Assembly: GCF_010894435.1 (NCBI RefSeq)
Contig: NZ_JAAIXZ010000004.1
Location: forward strand, 482,300-546,299
DNA: 64,000 nucleotides
From: Pyxidicoccus trucidator
GTDB taxonomy: Bacteria; Myxococcota; Myxococcia; Myxococcales; Myxococcaceae
Direction of reading: 5' to 3'
In this document: positions 32,820-40,508 of the stretch, one piece after another
Layout: each line of letters opens with the position of its first letter
How positions within the stretch are numbered: position 1 is the stretch's first letter
Notes under the pieces: generated by a model
The model's database searches: none
Told to the model about the DNA's origin: nothing
Seen by the model: the letters and a program-made list of their open reading frames with translations, nothing else
Made by a program: the position numbers and the translations under genes

Positions 32820-34337
32820 CTACTCCGCGCCGTCCGGGCCGAGCATTCCGCCGCCGCCCCCGTCTGAGGACGGGAACACGGGTGTGCCTCCGGGCAGGCT
32901 CGGGTCATGCGGCAGGCTGCCGCGCGGGCTGCGCAGGTACACGAAGGGCGTGGCGAACAGGAAGTTGGACACGCGGGACGTGTAGATGTCCGCGTAGCGC
33001 TCCATCTGCCGCGCCAGGTGGCTCTTGTCGTTGCCCGCGCGGGTGAGCAGGCCCCAGAGCGGGTTGGACAGCTCGGTGGCCGCGCGCGCCATCGGGCCCA
33101 GCTCCGCGTCCAGCGCCTCCAGCTCCGTGCGCAGCTCGCCCAGCCGTGCCACCAGGTCCGCCTCGGAGATGCTGTCCGCGCGCGGGCCGTACTGGAAGCG
33201 GCGCCGCTGCAGCTCCAGGCGCAGCTGGCAGCTCTCCGCCTCCAGGCGCTCCTTGTGCTCCATGCGCTCGCCCAGCCGGGCCTCGGTGGCGCGGAAGCCG
33301 GCGATGGCGCGCACCTCGTCCTCCAACTCGCGGAGGATGAGCGCCGTGCGCCAGCGCAGCACGTCCTTCGTCACGTGCACGTCGCCGAACATGTGGTCGC
33401 CCACGTACAGAATCTGGTCCCCCTTCATCCCCAGGTGGCGCTCCAGCTCCAGCGCGCTGCCGCCGAAGTAGGGCGTGCCGGCCTTGAGGGGCCCCGAGTG
33501 CTGCCGCAGCAGGGCCTCGCCGCCGGACTCCACCACCTCGTAGAGCGGGGCACGCGTGGTGAAGAACTCCGGCTTGCGCGCGGACACAATCACCACGTCG
33601 AAGAGCTGCCGCCACGTCATCCCTGCCGGCAGGTGCTTGTCGAAGGCGAAGTGCATCATGGGCTCGGTGTAGGCCCACTCGCTGTTGGTAATCAGCAGCA
33701 GCTTCTTGCCGGCGTGGCGCTGGTCCAGCAGCGCCAGCGGCGTCTCCGGGTCGTCGAGGACGTAGCGCTCCGGGTCGGCGATGATTTCCGCCTTCAGCCT
33801 CCCCTGCATGTGCGTGGCGTCCAGGTTCTTCCGCACGTGCTCGTAGAGGTCCGTGTAGCCCATGGGCGTGGAGCCCGGGAGCTGGCCGGCGTCCAGCCGG
33901 TCCACCAGCTGCGCGAAGATGCAGGCCTCGGACAGCGAGAAGAGCGTGTTGAGGAACACCCAGCGCCGCTCGTGCAAGTCGATGAGGGTGCTGGCGTACT
34001 CGTCGCGCTGGGCCTCGAAGTCCATGGGCCGGGTGCCATGGAGGGCCTTCTTCACGATTCCGAAGCGGTTGGCCTTGAGGAGGTTGCCCTTCTCCGTGTC
34101 GATGATGAGGCCGCGGATGGCGAGCCCCGGGTCGAACGTCAAATCCCCCACGGGCCAGCCCTGCGCCACCAGCCGGTCTCGGATGTACTCGTACGCACGG
34201 CGCTCCCACGCTTCCACGCGGTAGTGGATGAGCGTGTAGTCCATGTCGTAGCCGACGGCCTTGATGCCACGCAGGTTGAGGGTGCGGTTGCAGAACAGGC
34301 CCCGCTCGGGCGGGGGACCGGAAAGGTGCGAGCGCAT
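32820..34337 (-). CDS. HAD-IG family 5'-nucleotidase
   Basis: 505-aa cytosolic protein of the HAD-IG purine 5'-nucleotidase group (TIGR02244-like), which dephosphorylates IMP/GMP-type nucleotides. HAD motif I is 'VGYDMDYTLIHYR' (catalytic Asp residues about 30 and 32). Further motifs are 'LLLITNSEWAYTEPMM' (motif II) and 'QILYVGDHMFGDVHVTKDVL' (motif IV, metal-binding Asp). A C-terminal coiled helix region and a Gly-rich tail ('SSDGGGGGMLGPDGAE') follow. The start at 34337 places motif I normally. It is divergent from nrfH, 170 bp apart, with a palindrome just upstream. Confidence 0.9.
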   Translation of the reverse strand: MRSHLSGPPPERGLFCNRTLNLRGIKAVGYDMDYTLIHYRVEAWERRAYEYIRDRLVAQGWPVGDLTFDPGLAIRGLIIDTEKGNLLKANRFGIVKKALHGTRPMDFEAQRDEYASTLIDLHERRWVFLNTLFSLSEACIFAQLVDRLDAGQLPGSTPMGYTDLYEHVRKNLDATHMQGRLKAEIIADPERYVLDDPETPLALLDQRHAGKKLLLITNSEWAYTEPMMHFAFDKHLPAGMTWRQLFDVVIVSARKPEFFTTRAPLYEVVESGGEALLRQHSGPLKAGTPYFGGSALELERHLGMKGDQILYVGDHMFGDVHVTKDVLRWRTALILRELEDEVRAIAGFRATEARLGERMEHKERLEAESCQLRLELQRRRFQYGPRADSISEADLVARLGELRTELEALDAELGPMARAATELSNPLWGLLTRAGNDKSHLARQMERYADIYTSRVSNFLFATPFVYLRSPRGSLPHDPSLPGGTPVFPSSDGGGGGMLGPDGAE

Positions 34338-34349
34338 AGACTCCCTGGC

Positions 34350-34370
34350 TTTGCCTCGGCTGGAGGCAAA
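34350..34370. promoter_or_regulatory. Inverted repeat in the nucleotidase/nrfH divergent region
   Basis: TTTGCCTC-GGCTG-GAGGCAAA: perfect 8-bp arms, 12 bp upstream of the nucleotidase start and about 138 bp upstream of nrfH. It could be an operator or a 5'-leader hairpin of the nucleotidase mRNA. Confidence 0.5.
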
Positions 34371-34507
34371 AGTCGATGCCCACGTGGAGCCTCGTCAGGT
34401 GGAGGCCAGATGCCACGGTCCTCCGGGGCCCCGGTGGCGGAAAAGGGAAGTGAAGGGTTGCCGGAAGCGGGGGACCTTCCTACCGTGCCCCGGTTCCCGA
34501 GGACCCC

Positions 34508-35053
34508 ATGCCCGGAGTGTCGCGCCGCATCGCCATCAGTGCTGTCGTGCTGGCGGTCCTGGTGGGGACCGCCGTTGGCGCCGTCGGCTACACCTTCGTG
34601 TACGCGAAGGGGACGTCGTACCTCACCGACGACCCGAGCGCGTGCGCCAACTGCCACGTGATGAACGAGCAGTACGCGGGTTGGGTGAAGGGCAGCCACC
34701 ATGGCGTGGCCGTGTGCAATGACTGTCACACCCCGCACAGCTTCTTCGGGAAGTACTACACCAAGGCGCTCAACGGCTGGCACCACTCGGTGGCCTTCAC
34801 CTCCGGGGACTTCCACGAGCCCATCCACATCGGCGAGCGGAACCTGCAGGTGACGGAGGCGGCGTGCCGCTCGTGCCATCAGGACATCGTCCACGCAATC
34901 GAGCCGGGGCTGTGGGTACGGGTGTCGGCGCAGGGCGCGGGTGACTCCCGGAAGGACGCCGACCGGCACGGCACCCTGCACCCCGTGCCGGAGCAGGGGA
35001 CGATGAGCTGCGTGCGCTGCCACCGCTCGGTGGGGCACCTGGAACTGGACTGA
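34508..35053 (+). CDS. nrfH: Cytochrome c nitrite reductase small subunit NrfH
   Basis: 181-aa tetrahaem quinol dehydrogenase of the NapC/NirT family. It anchors NrfA in the membrane and passes it electrons from menaquinol. An N-terminal membrane helix (residues 8-30) is followed by four haem c motifs: CANCH, CNDCH, CRSCH and CVRCH. The segment 'CHVMNEQYAGWVKGSHHGVAVC' (in part) contains the Met after haem 1 typical of NrfH. The ATG at 34508 gives the canonical N-terminus. nrfA follows 25 bp after the stop, so the two form an operon. No FNR-like or NarL-like site was identified upstream. Confidence 0.95.
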   Translation: MPGVSRRIAISAVVLAVLVGTAVGAVGYTFVYAKGTSYLTDDPSACANCHVMNEQYAGWVKGSHHGVAVCNDCHTPHSFFGKYYTKALNGWHHSVAFTSGDFHEPIHIGERNLQVTEAACRSCHQDIVHAIEPGLWVRVSAQGAGDSRKDADRHGTLHPVPEQGTMSCVRCHRSVGHLELD

Positions 35054-35078
35054 ACCCCTCTTGGAGGAGCCCTCGCGT

Positions 35079-36626
35079 ATGGCGAACCCGAATGCGCCCG
35101 TGAAGCGCCGTGGACTGCTGCTGCTGGTGGCCGTGGGCGTGGTGTCCGCCCTGGCCGCCGCGGCCGCCGTCGCGCTGGCCACCAACATCCTCGAGCGCAA
35201 GCAGGAGGCACGAAACCCGTTCTTCCGCGTGGTGGAGCTCACCGACGACACGGCGGACCCCGCCGTGTGGGGGAAGAACTTCCCCATCCAGTACGACATG
35301 TACCTGCGCACCGTGGACCAGACGCGCACGCGGTACGGCGGCAGCGAGGCGGTGCCGCGCGCTCCCACGCAGTCGGACCCGCGCTCGGTGGTGGCGCAGA
35401 GCCGGCTGGAGGAGGACCCACGCCTGAAGACGATGTGGGCCGGCTACGCCTTCAGCAAGGACTTCCGCGAGGAGCGGGGCCACGCGTACATGCTGGCGGA
35501 CCAGACCTTCACCGAGCGCCAGCAGGTGACGCAGCAGCCGGGCACGTGCATCCACTGCCACGCCAGCACCTATACCGCCTACAAGCGGCTGGGGAACGGC
35601 GACCTCTTCAAGGGCTTCGACGCGCTCAACCACATGACGTACTTCGAGGCGCGCAAGCAGGTGGAGCACCCGGTGGCCTGCATCGACTGCCACGACAGCC
35701 AGACGCTGCAGCTGCGCGTGACGAAGCCGGCCTTCATGATGGGCATGGCGCGCATGAAGGCCGCGCAGGGCGTGCGGGACTACGATGTGAATCGCGACGC
35801 CACGCGCCAGGAGATGCGCAGCTACGTCTGCGGCCAGTGCCACGTGGAGTACTACTTCAAGGGCTCGGAGAAGACGCTCACCTTCCCGTGGGACAAGGGC
35901 CTGAAGATTGAGAACATCCTCGCGTACTACGACGAGAATCCGCACAAGGACTGGACGCACGCGGACACGGGCGCGCCGGTGCTCAAGGCGCAGCACCCCG
36001 AGTTCGAGCTGTGGAACCAGGGCGTGCACGCGCGCTCGGGGGTGTCGTGCTCGGACTGCCACATGCCGTACACGCGGGTGGGGGCGCAGAAGATTTCCGA
36101 CCACCACGTGCGCAGCCCGCTGCTCAACATCAACCGCGCGTGCCAGACGTGCCACCACTTCTCCGAGGACGAGCTGCGCGCCCGCGCCGAGGCGCTCCAG
36201 GAGCGCACCTTCCAGCTGCGCAACCAGGGGCTGGATGCGCTGGTGGGGCTCGTCAGGGACGTGAAGGCCGCGAAGGCCGCCGGGAAGACGGACCAGGACC
36301 TGGCCGGGGTGTATGCGCTGCAGCGGCGCGGCCAGTTCATGCTGGACTTCATCGAGGCGGAGAACTCCATGGGCTTCCATGCTCCGGAGGAGGCCGCCCG
36401 CATCCTCGCGCAGGCCACCAACCTGCTCCGCCAGGCGCAGATTCTCGTGAGAGACCCCACCTTCAAGCCGGAGCTTCCCGACGCCCCGCACCCCAGCGCG
36501 GGAGACGCCCACCCCGGGCCCGGAGTGCGAGGCAAGACGGTGGGCAGTCCCACGGGTGGGGCGGGCGGCTCGGGTGGTGGCGCCGTTCCAGATGGTGGGA
36601 GCGGCGACGGTGGGCCGGCGCACTGA
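35079..36626 (+). CDS. nrfA: Ammonia-forming cytochrome c nitrite reductase NrfA, CxxCH type
   Basis: 515-aa pentahaem enzyme that reduces nitrite to ammonium with six electrons in the periplasm. A signal/anchor helix (about residues 13-35) is followed by haem motifs CIHCH, CIDCH, CGQCH, CSDCH and CQTCH. The first, the active-site haem, is CIHCH rather than the commoner CxxCK. Active-site and calcium residues are present in 'CGQCHVEYYF' (Tyr, Glu), and the distal His lies in 'WNQGVHARSGVSCSDCHMP'. The ATG at 35079 (GGAGGAG upstream) is preferred to a TTG at 35061. The C-terminus ends in a Gly-rich tail ('GGAGGSGGGAVPDGGSG'). No nrfEFG-type haem lyase gene is near, consistent with a CxxCH enzyme not needing one. 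Confidence 0.95.
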   Translation: MANPNAPVKRRGLLLLVAVGVVSALAAAAAVALATNILERKQEARNPFFRVVELTDDTADPAVWGKNFPIQYDMYLRTVDQTRTRYGGSEAVPRAPTQSDPRSVVAQSRLEEDPRLKTMWAGYAFSKDFREERGHAYMLADQTFTERQQVTQQPGTCIHCHASTYTAYKRLGNGDLFKGFDALNHMTYFEARKQVEHPVACIDCHDSQTLQLRVTKPAFMMGMARMKAAQGVRDYDVNRDATRQEMRSYVCGQCHVEYYFKGSEKTLTFPWDKGLKIENILAYYDENPHKDWTHADTGAPVLKAQHPEFELWNQGVHARSGVSCSDCHMPYTRVGAQKISDHHVRSPLLNINRACQTCHHFSEDELRARAEALQERTFQLRNQGLDALVGLVRDVKAAKAAGKTDQDLAGVYALQRRGQFMLDFIEAENSMGFHAPEEAARILAQATNLLRQAQILVRDPTFKPELPDAPHPSAGDAHPGPGVRGKTVGSPTGGAGGSGGGAVPDGGSGDGGPAH

Positions 36627-37000
36627 GGGACACGGAAGCTCCGGCTCGTGGCGTTGGCGTGGGTGGGCCCGGCTGATGAGGCTTGCGACTCACTGCCTCG
36701 CGGCGTTGGTGCGGGTGGGCCCGGCTGATGAGGCTTGCGACTCACTGCCTCGCGGCGTTGGTGTGGGTGGGCCCGGCTGATGAGGCTTGGGGCTCACGGC
36801 CTCGCGGCGTTGGTGCGCGTGGGCCCGGCTGATGGAAGGGCTCGGAAGTCAGCTTCCCTGGCGGTGGTGGACGACCCCTCAGCGTCTCGGGATGTCCTCA
36901 CGCGCGAAGGTGACGCGGGGGCGTGAATGCCCGGGTTCGCCCGTCCGTTGGAAAGGTGCGATACAGGATGCGCGCCGGCCGGGCCGCCAGGGAAGGATGC
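36627..37000. other. Intergenic region (374 bp) with tandem repeat, no gene
   Basis: It holds the four-copy 52-bp repeat at 36651-36834, then about 165 bp that should contain the promoter of the SRPBCC gene. No terminator hairpin after nrfA was found outside the repeats. Open frames across the repeat are compositional. Confidence 0.65.
36651..36834. repeat. 52-bp tandem repeat, 3.5 copies
   Basis: Units start at 36651, 36703, 36755 and 36807 (exactly 52 bp apart; the last is partial). Each has GCGTTGGNGNGNGTGGGCCC, then CGGCTGATGAGGCTTG and CTCACNGCCTCGCG. Copies 1-3 differ at only a few positions. The period is not a multiple of three, so it is not coding. Confidence 0.92.
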
Positions 37001-37648
37001 ATGCGGATGCTTGGGAACCCGAGGGCCTTCGTGGCCGGAGCGCTGGTGCTCTTCGCCAGCGCGGCCAGCGCGGAAGAGAAGTGGGAGACGGTGGCGGAGA
37101 AGCCGTACCTGGTGAAGGTGCGGCCCCGACCGGGCACCCAGGCCAAGGAAGTGTGGGCGGAAGGCGAGCTCGCCGCCAACGCCTCGGACGTGCAGGCGGT
37201 GCTGACGGACGTGGACTCGTACCGGCAATGGATGCCGTACGTGAAGGAGTCGCGCACCATCAAGGACCTGCCGGACGGCGCGCGGCTGACGTACACGAAG
37301 CTGGGCCTGCCCGTGGTGGCCTCGCGCGACTACGTGTGCCACGTGGTGCAGGAGTCGAAGCTGGCCGCTGACGGCACCGGCGTCTTCGTCCAGCGGTGGT
37401 GGGCGCAGCCGGACGCCATCCCCGAGCGCCGCGACACGGTGCGGCTGCGACTCAACGAGGGGAGCTGGCGCGTGGAGCCTCGCGGCGAGGGGAAGTCCCA
37501 CGCCGTCTACAAGTTCACCGTGGACCCCGCCGGCTCCATCCCCGGCTTCCTGGCCAGCATGGGTCAGAAGGACGGAGTGGTGGACACCTTCCGCGCCGTG
37601 GAGAAGCGCGCCCTGCAGCACGCGGAGGCGCAGCGGAAGAAGAAGTGA
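37001..37648 (+). CDS. SRPBCC/START-like secreted protein
   Basis: 215-aa protein with a cleavable signal peptide (residues 1-23, 'ASAASA|EEK') and a START/polyketide-cyclase-like ligand-binding fold. The pattern 'ANASDVQAVLTDVDSYRQWMPYVKESRTI', 'ASRDYVCHVVQESK', 'WRVEPRGEGKSHAVYKFTVDPAGSIPGFLASM' (fragments) matches periplasmic SRPBCC proteins that bind lipids or hydrophobic ligands. The C-terminus is basic (QRKKK). The ATG at 37001 has GGAAGGA just upstream. It is flanked on both sides by repeat-rich non-coding DNA. Confidence 0.83.
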   Translation: MRMLGNPRAFVAGALVLFASAASAEEKWETVAEKPYLVKVRPRPGTQAKEVWAEGELAANASDVQAVLTDVDSYRQWMPYVKESRTIKDLPDGARLTYTKLGLPVVASRDYVCHVVQESKLAADGTGVFVQRWWAQPDAIPERRDTVRLRLNEGSWRVEPRGEGKSHAVYKFTVDPAGSIPGFLASMGQKDGVVDTFRAVEKRALQHAEAQRKKK

Positions 37649-38133
37649 CGCGTTCCCTTCCTGGGCACGAGGAGCGGGACGACTCGCTCATCTCCAAGAC
37701 GGACTTGAAGCTGTCGCTCCTCACTCCATTGGAGGCTTCCCTCGCTTCGACGAACCAGGCCAGGGCCGCTCCGAGCAGCACGGTGCAGCCGTCCGCCCCC
37801 GGGGCAGGGCTGGAGCGGAAGGAACGTTCGTTCCAGGTTCGCGAGCGGCATGGCGCGCAGGCCCAGGCGCCCCGAGCGGCTGACCGGCAGGGGCGGAAGG
37901 AACGTTCGTTCCAGGGGCGAGCGGCATGGTGAGGGCCCAGGCCCACCGCCGCCGACTGGCAGGAGCGGAAGGAACCTTCGTTCCAGGGGGACGCGCGGCA
38001 TGGAGCGGGGCCAGGCCGCTGACCGGCAAGAGCGGAAGGAACGTTCGTTCCAGGCTCGCGCGTCCCGGTGGGCGCGCTGTACCGGCGCTTCAGGTCGGCC
38101 CCGGACGCGTGCCTTTACCTACCGCGTCTTGAA
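37649..38133. other. Intergenic region (485 bp) with palindrome array B
   Basis: Between the convergent SRPBCC and YwiC-like genes. It holds four palindromes (37817-38051). A stretch near 37752-37790 also resembles the 3' end of the YwiC-like gene (from 38131). No credible gene on either strand. Confidence 0.7.
37817..38051. repeat. Palindrome array B: four copies of GGAAGGAACGTTCGTTCC
   Basis: 18-bp elements start at 37817, 37895, 37967 and 38034 (spacing 78, 72, 67). Three read GGAAGGAACGTTCGTTCC and one (37967) has CCTTCG. Spacers share GCGGCATGG and GACCGGCA-type segments but differ from those of array A at 11.8 kb. The 18-mer is a near-perfect palindrome (16 of 18 positions). Confidence 0.93.
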
Positions 38134-38943
38134 TCAGGCCAGACCCGCGCCAAGCAGAACGGCGGTGGCGCAGCTCGCGGCGGCGAAGCTCCAACCGAGG
38201 CGCTTGAGGTGGCGCGGCGCGGGCAGCAGGGCCAGCGTGCCGAGCGCGACCACCGGAATGGGCAGCAGCGCCACCACGCGCCATGCCGACACGCCCGCGT
38301 TCAGCGCCCAGCCGAGACTGCCCGCGAGCCCTGCACTCGCTACGACGAGGCCCACGACGCGCAACAGCGCGCGGTCCGCGCCTGGCTTGTGGGCTCGGAT
38401 GACGACGTGCACCGTCATCGTGGCCAGCGCGAACCCGAGCGCGAAGGTGCCCCAGAGCGTCAGTGCCGCACCCGGTGCCTGTCCTCCCGCGAGGGCCACC
38501 GGCACGGCCCATGCTCCAAGCGCCAGGGACGCGAGCAGCTCTCCGGAGAGGGTGCGCTCCTGCCGGCCCCAGGTCATCAACAGCACCTCCGCGCCCAGGA
38601 TGCCTGGGAGCGCGAGGTAGGGCCGGGCACCCGGCGCGAGGCTCGGGACGGCGAGCACCAGGGCACAGGCCGCCACGCCCAGCAGCATCCACGTCCAGCG
38701 GAGGGCGACGACGCGGTCCCGCTGGGCGCGGGTGCTCCGGTGTCCGAGCAGGTGGAGCAGGGGCTCATGGACCCAGAAGCAGGCAACCGCCGCCACGGTG
38801 AGCCAGAGGGCCGGGGCGCTCGGGACGGTGACGGCGAGCGCGGTGGCCAGCGGCAACAGGAGCTGGAAGTACGCGCCGTGCTCCCTGGGCAGGAGTGCCT
38901 GGCGGGCGAGGGGGAGCTGCTGGCGGGAGGAGAGGGTCAGCAT
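38134..38943 (-). CDS. YwiC-like integral membrane protein
   Basis: 269-aa polytopic membrane protein (about eight or nine helices) of the YwiC-like family. The family hallmark 'LLPREHGAYFQLLLPLATAL' is at the N-terminus, followed by 'ALWLTVAAVACFWVHEPLLHLLGHR'-type helices. The function is unknown; in Bacillus, ywiC lies near nitrate-respiration genes, and here nrfHA is 1.5 kb away, a loose parallel only. The ATG at 38943 starts just before the conserved region; the frame is open to 39111, but that part is Pro/Arg-rich and unlikely. The C-terminus abuts palindrome array B. Confidence 0.83.
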   Translation of the reverse strand: MLTLSSRQQLPLARQALLPREHGAYFQLLLPLATALAVTVPSAPALWLTVAAVACFWVHEPLLHLLGHRSTRAQRDRVVALRWTWMLLGVAACALVLAVPSLAPGARPYLALPGILGAEVLLMTWGRQERTLSGELLASLALGAWAVPVALAGGQAPGAALTLWGTFALGFALATMTVHVVIRAHKPGADRALLRVVGLVVASAGLAGSLGWALNAGVSAWRVVALLPIPVVALGTLALLPAPRHLKRLGWSFAAASCATAVLLGAGLA

Positions 38944-39203
38944 GGAGGAGGCGTGCGGAGGGAGGGCCACCGGCGCCTCCTGAGCAAGCGGCGTTCCGCG
39001 CCTGGGCTTGGGGGCGGAGTGGGAGGACGGCGCAAGGGGTGCGGAAGGCCCCGGGGCCCGCGCAAGCCTTGCGCCTCCCGCCCTTCCGGAGCGCCCGGGA
39101 AGGGGAGGCACGGTTCCTGAAGTGCGTCGCTGCCACCTGGATCCAGGGCTCCAGGCGTGGCCGTGGCGGGAGCGTCGCCGGTGGCCGTCGTGCGGAGGCG
39201 AAC

Positions 39204-39482
39204 ATGGACATGCTGGCCCGTGAGGCCCAAGAAGCGCTGCGCAAGCGCAGCCAGCGACTGCGGGCTCGGGCCCTGGCGTTCGCGGACGAGCTTGCGGCCG
39301 AGGCGGGCGCGCTCACCGAGTCGGAGCGGCAGGAACTGAGCGCCATCGATGCGGCACTCGCACGCATCGACGGCGGGGAGTTCGGCAACTGCGCCCGATG
39401 TGGTGGGGCCATCGGCCGCCACCGGCTCCGTGCCATCCCCGAGGCGCGTCATTGCCTGACGTGCTCGGCGGCGGAGCGGTGA
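39204..39482 (+). CDS. DksA/TraR-type zinc-finger protein
   Basis: 92-aa protein with an N-terminal coiled helix ('REAQEALRKRSQRLRARALA', 'ESERQELSAIDAALARIDGG'), then a C4 zinc finger 'CARCGGAIGRHRLRAIPEARHCLTC' (in parts). This is the TraR/DksA layout, in which the coil enters the RNA polymerase secondary channel. It is shorter than DksA (about 150 aa) and closer to TraR size. The ATG at 39204 follows CGGAGGCGAAC. Effects on stringent-type transcription control are expected from the family, not shown here. Confidence 0.85.
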   Translation: MDMLAREAQEALRKRSQRLRARALAFADELAAEAGALTESERQELSAIDAALARIDGGEFGNCARCGGAIGRHRLRAIPEARHCLTCSAAER

Positions 39483-39557
39483 GCGTGCCGCTGTGGGCGG
39501 CCTCGGCGGCGAGACGGTGAAGCGAGGAGCACCTCACGGCCGGCTGAAGGCGTGACC

Positions 39558-40508
39558 TCACAGGTCTGGGAATGTCACCGGGCTGAGCGTGAGGGTCCGG
39601 TCTCCCCCTGCCTCCTGCAGCTCCACGATGTGTGGGCCGTGGGCCTCGGTTCTTTCGGCCTCCGCTTCCACGATGATGCGGACCTCGGGGACCTCCTCCG
39701 TCGCAAGCCCGGACTGCCACGTTTGTACGATGCGCAGTCGGCGACCCTCGGGTCCAATGAGGGCCGCGCCTCCTATCGACCAGGGCCGCTCACTTCGAGA
39801 GAACGTCATGGTCAACTGCACCGCGACCCTCATTGCCGCACGGAAGCACGTGGTCTCCGCCTGTTGGAGCTCAGCGCTCGTGGCACGAGACAACGGGTGA
39901 TTGAGTCGACTGACCGCGATGCCATGGCTCTTCATCCATGGAGTCTCGATGGTGCCGGTCAGGCCGACGGGACCGCGCTCCGCTCGCAATCGCGCGTTCT
40001 CCTCCCGCAGCCGCTGGAGTTCCTCCGCCATACGGGTGGCCACCAACAAGGCAGGCTCGGAAGAGCGCGGAGCGCGCACGAACTCCACCTGTGCATCAGC
40101 CTGACCAGGAACCACCACGAGGAGGAAGTGAGCTTCGGCGAGGGCCGCGCCATCCACGAAACGCACGGTGAGCCGCAGGCGCTCTCCTTCGCGGAGTGTC
40201 TCCGAGGGCAGCAGGGCGAGGGTGTCTTCACCCACGGCCACGCGGTGGAAGCGCTCCCGCTTGTCCAGTTCCACCCCGTCGCGTGCCAGAGGCACATCGA
40301 ACAGCAGGAGGCTGGCGGTACCCGGCCGGATGGAAATCTCCGGAGGGGCACGGAGGGGCTCGGGTGCCAGCTCGATGCGGCGCATCCGCGGTGGCCCGTC
40401 AGCGTTGTTGATGGGGGCCTGCGCGGCGGCAGCGGTGCCCACCAGCATGACGAGCAGGAGGTGCGGGACAGAAGGCCGGGCGGACACGAAGGCTCCCCCG
40501 CGACTCAC
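39558..40508 (-). CDS. DUF2381 family protein (TIGR02268, myxobacterial)
   Basis: 316-aa exported protein (signal peptide 'PSVPHLLLVMLVGTAAAAQA'). It belongs to the DUF2381 / TIGR02268 family described as a paralogous family of Myxococcus xanthus. Typical parts are 'ISIRPGTASLLLFDVPLA', 'RFHRVAVGEDTLALLPSETL', a helical stretch 'ELQRLREENARLRAERG' and a C-terminal beta region. The start is a GTG at 40508 that overlaps the kinase stop (GTGA), so it is translationally coupled to the Ser/Thr kinase. Such pairing is common in myxobacteria; the biochemical role is unknown. Confidence 0.88.
   Translation of the reverse strand: MSRGGAFVSARPSVPHLLLVMLVGTAAAAQAPINNADGPPRMRRIELAPEPLRAPPEISIRPGTASLLLFDVPLARDGVELDKRERFHRVAVGEDTLALLPSETLREGERLRLTVRFVDGAALAEAHFLLVVVPGQADAQVEFVRAPRSSEPALLVATRMAEELQRLREENARLRAERGPVGLTGTIETPWMKSHGIAVSRLNHPLSRATSAELQQAETTCFRAAMRVAVQLTMTFSRSERPWSIGGAALIGPEGRRLRIVQTWQSGLATEEVPEVRIIVEAEAERTEAHGPHIVELQEAGGDRTLTLSPVTFPDL

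Noticed and set aside
32907-34661. Long plus-strand open frame over the 5'-nucleotidase gene
   Set aside because: Antisense shadow of a clear HAD-IG enzyme; no recognisable motifs or ribosome site.
37817-38051. CRISPR array or coding repeat
   Set aside because: Spacers share long segments and the spacing (78, 72, 67) is irregular; the period is not a multiple of three.
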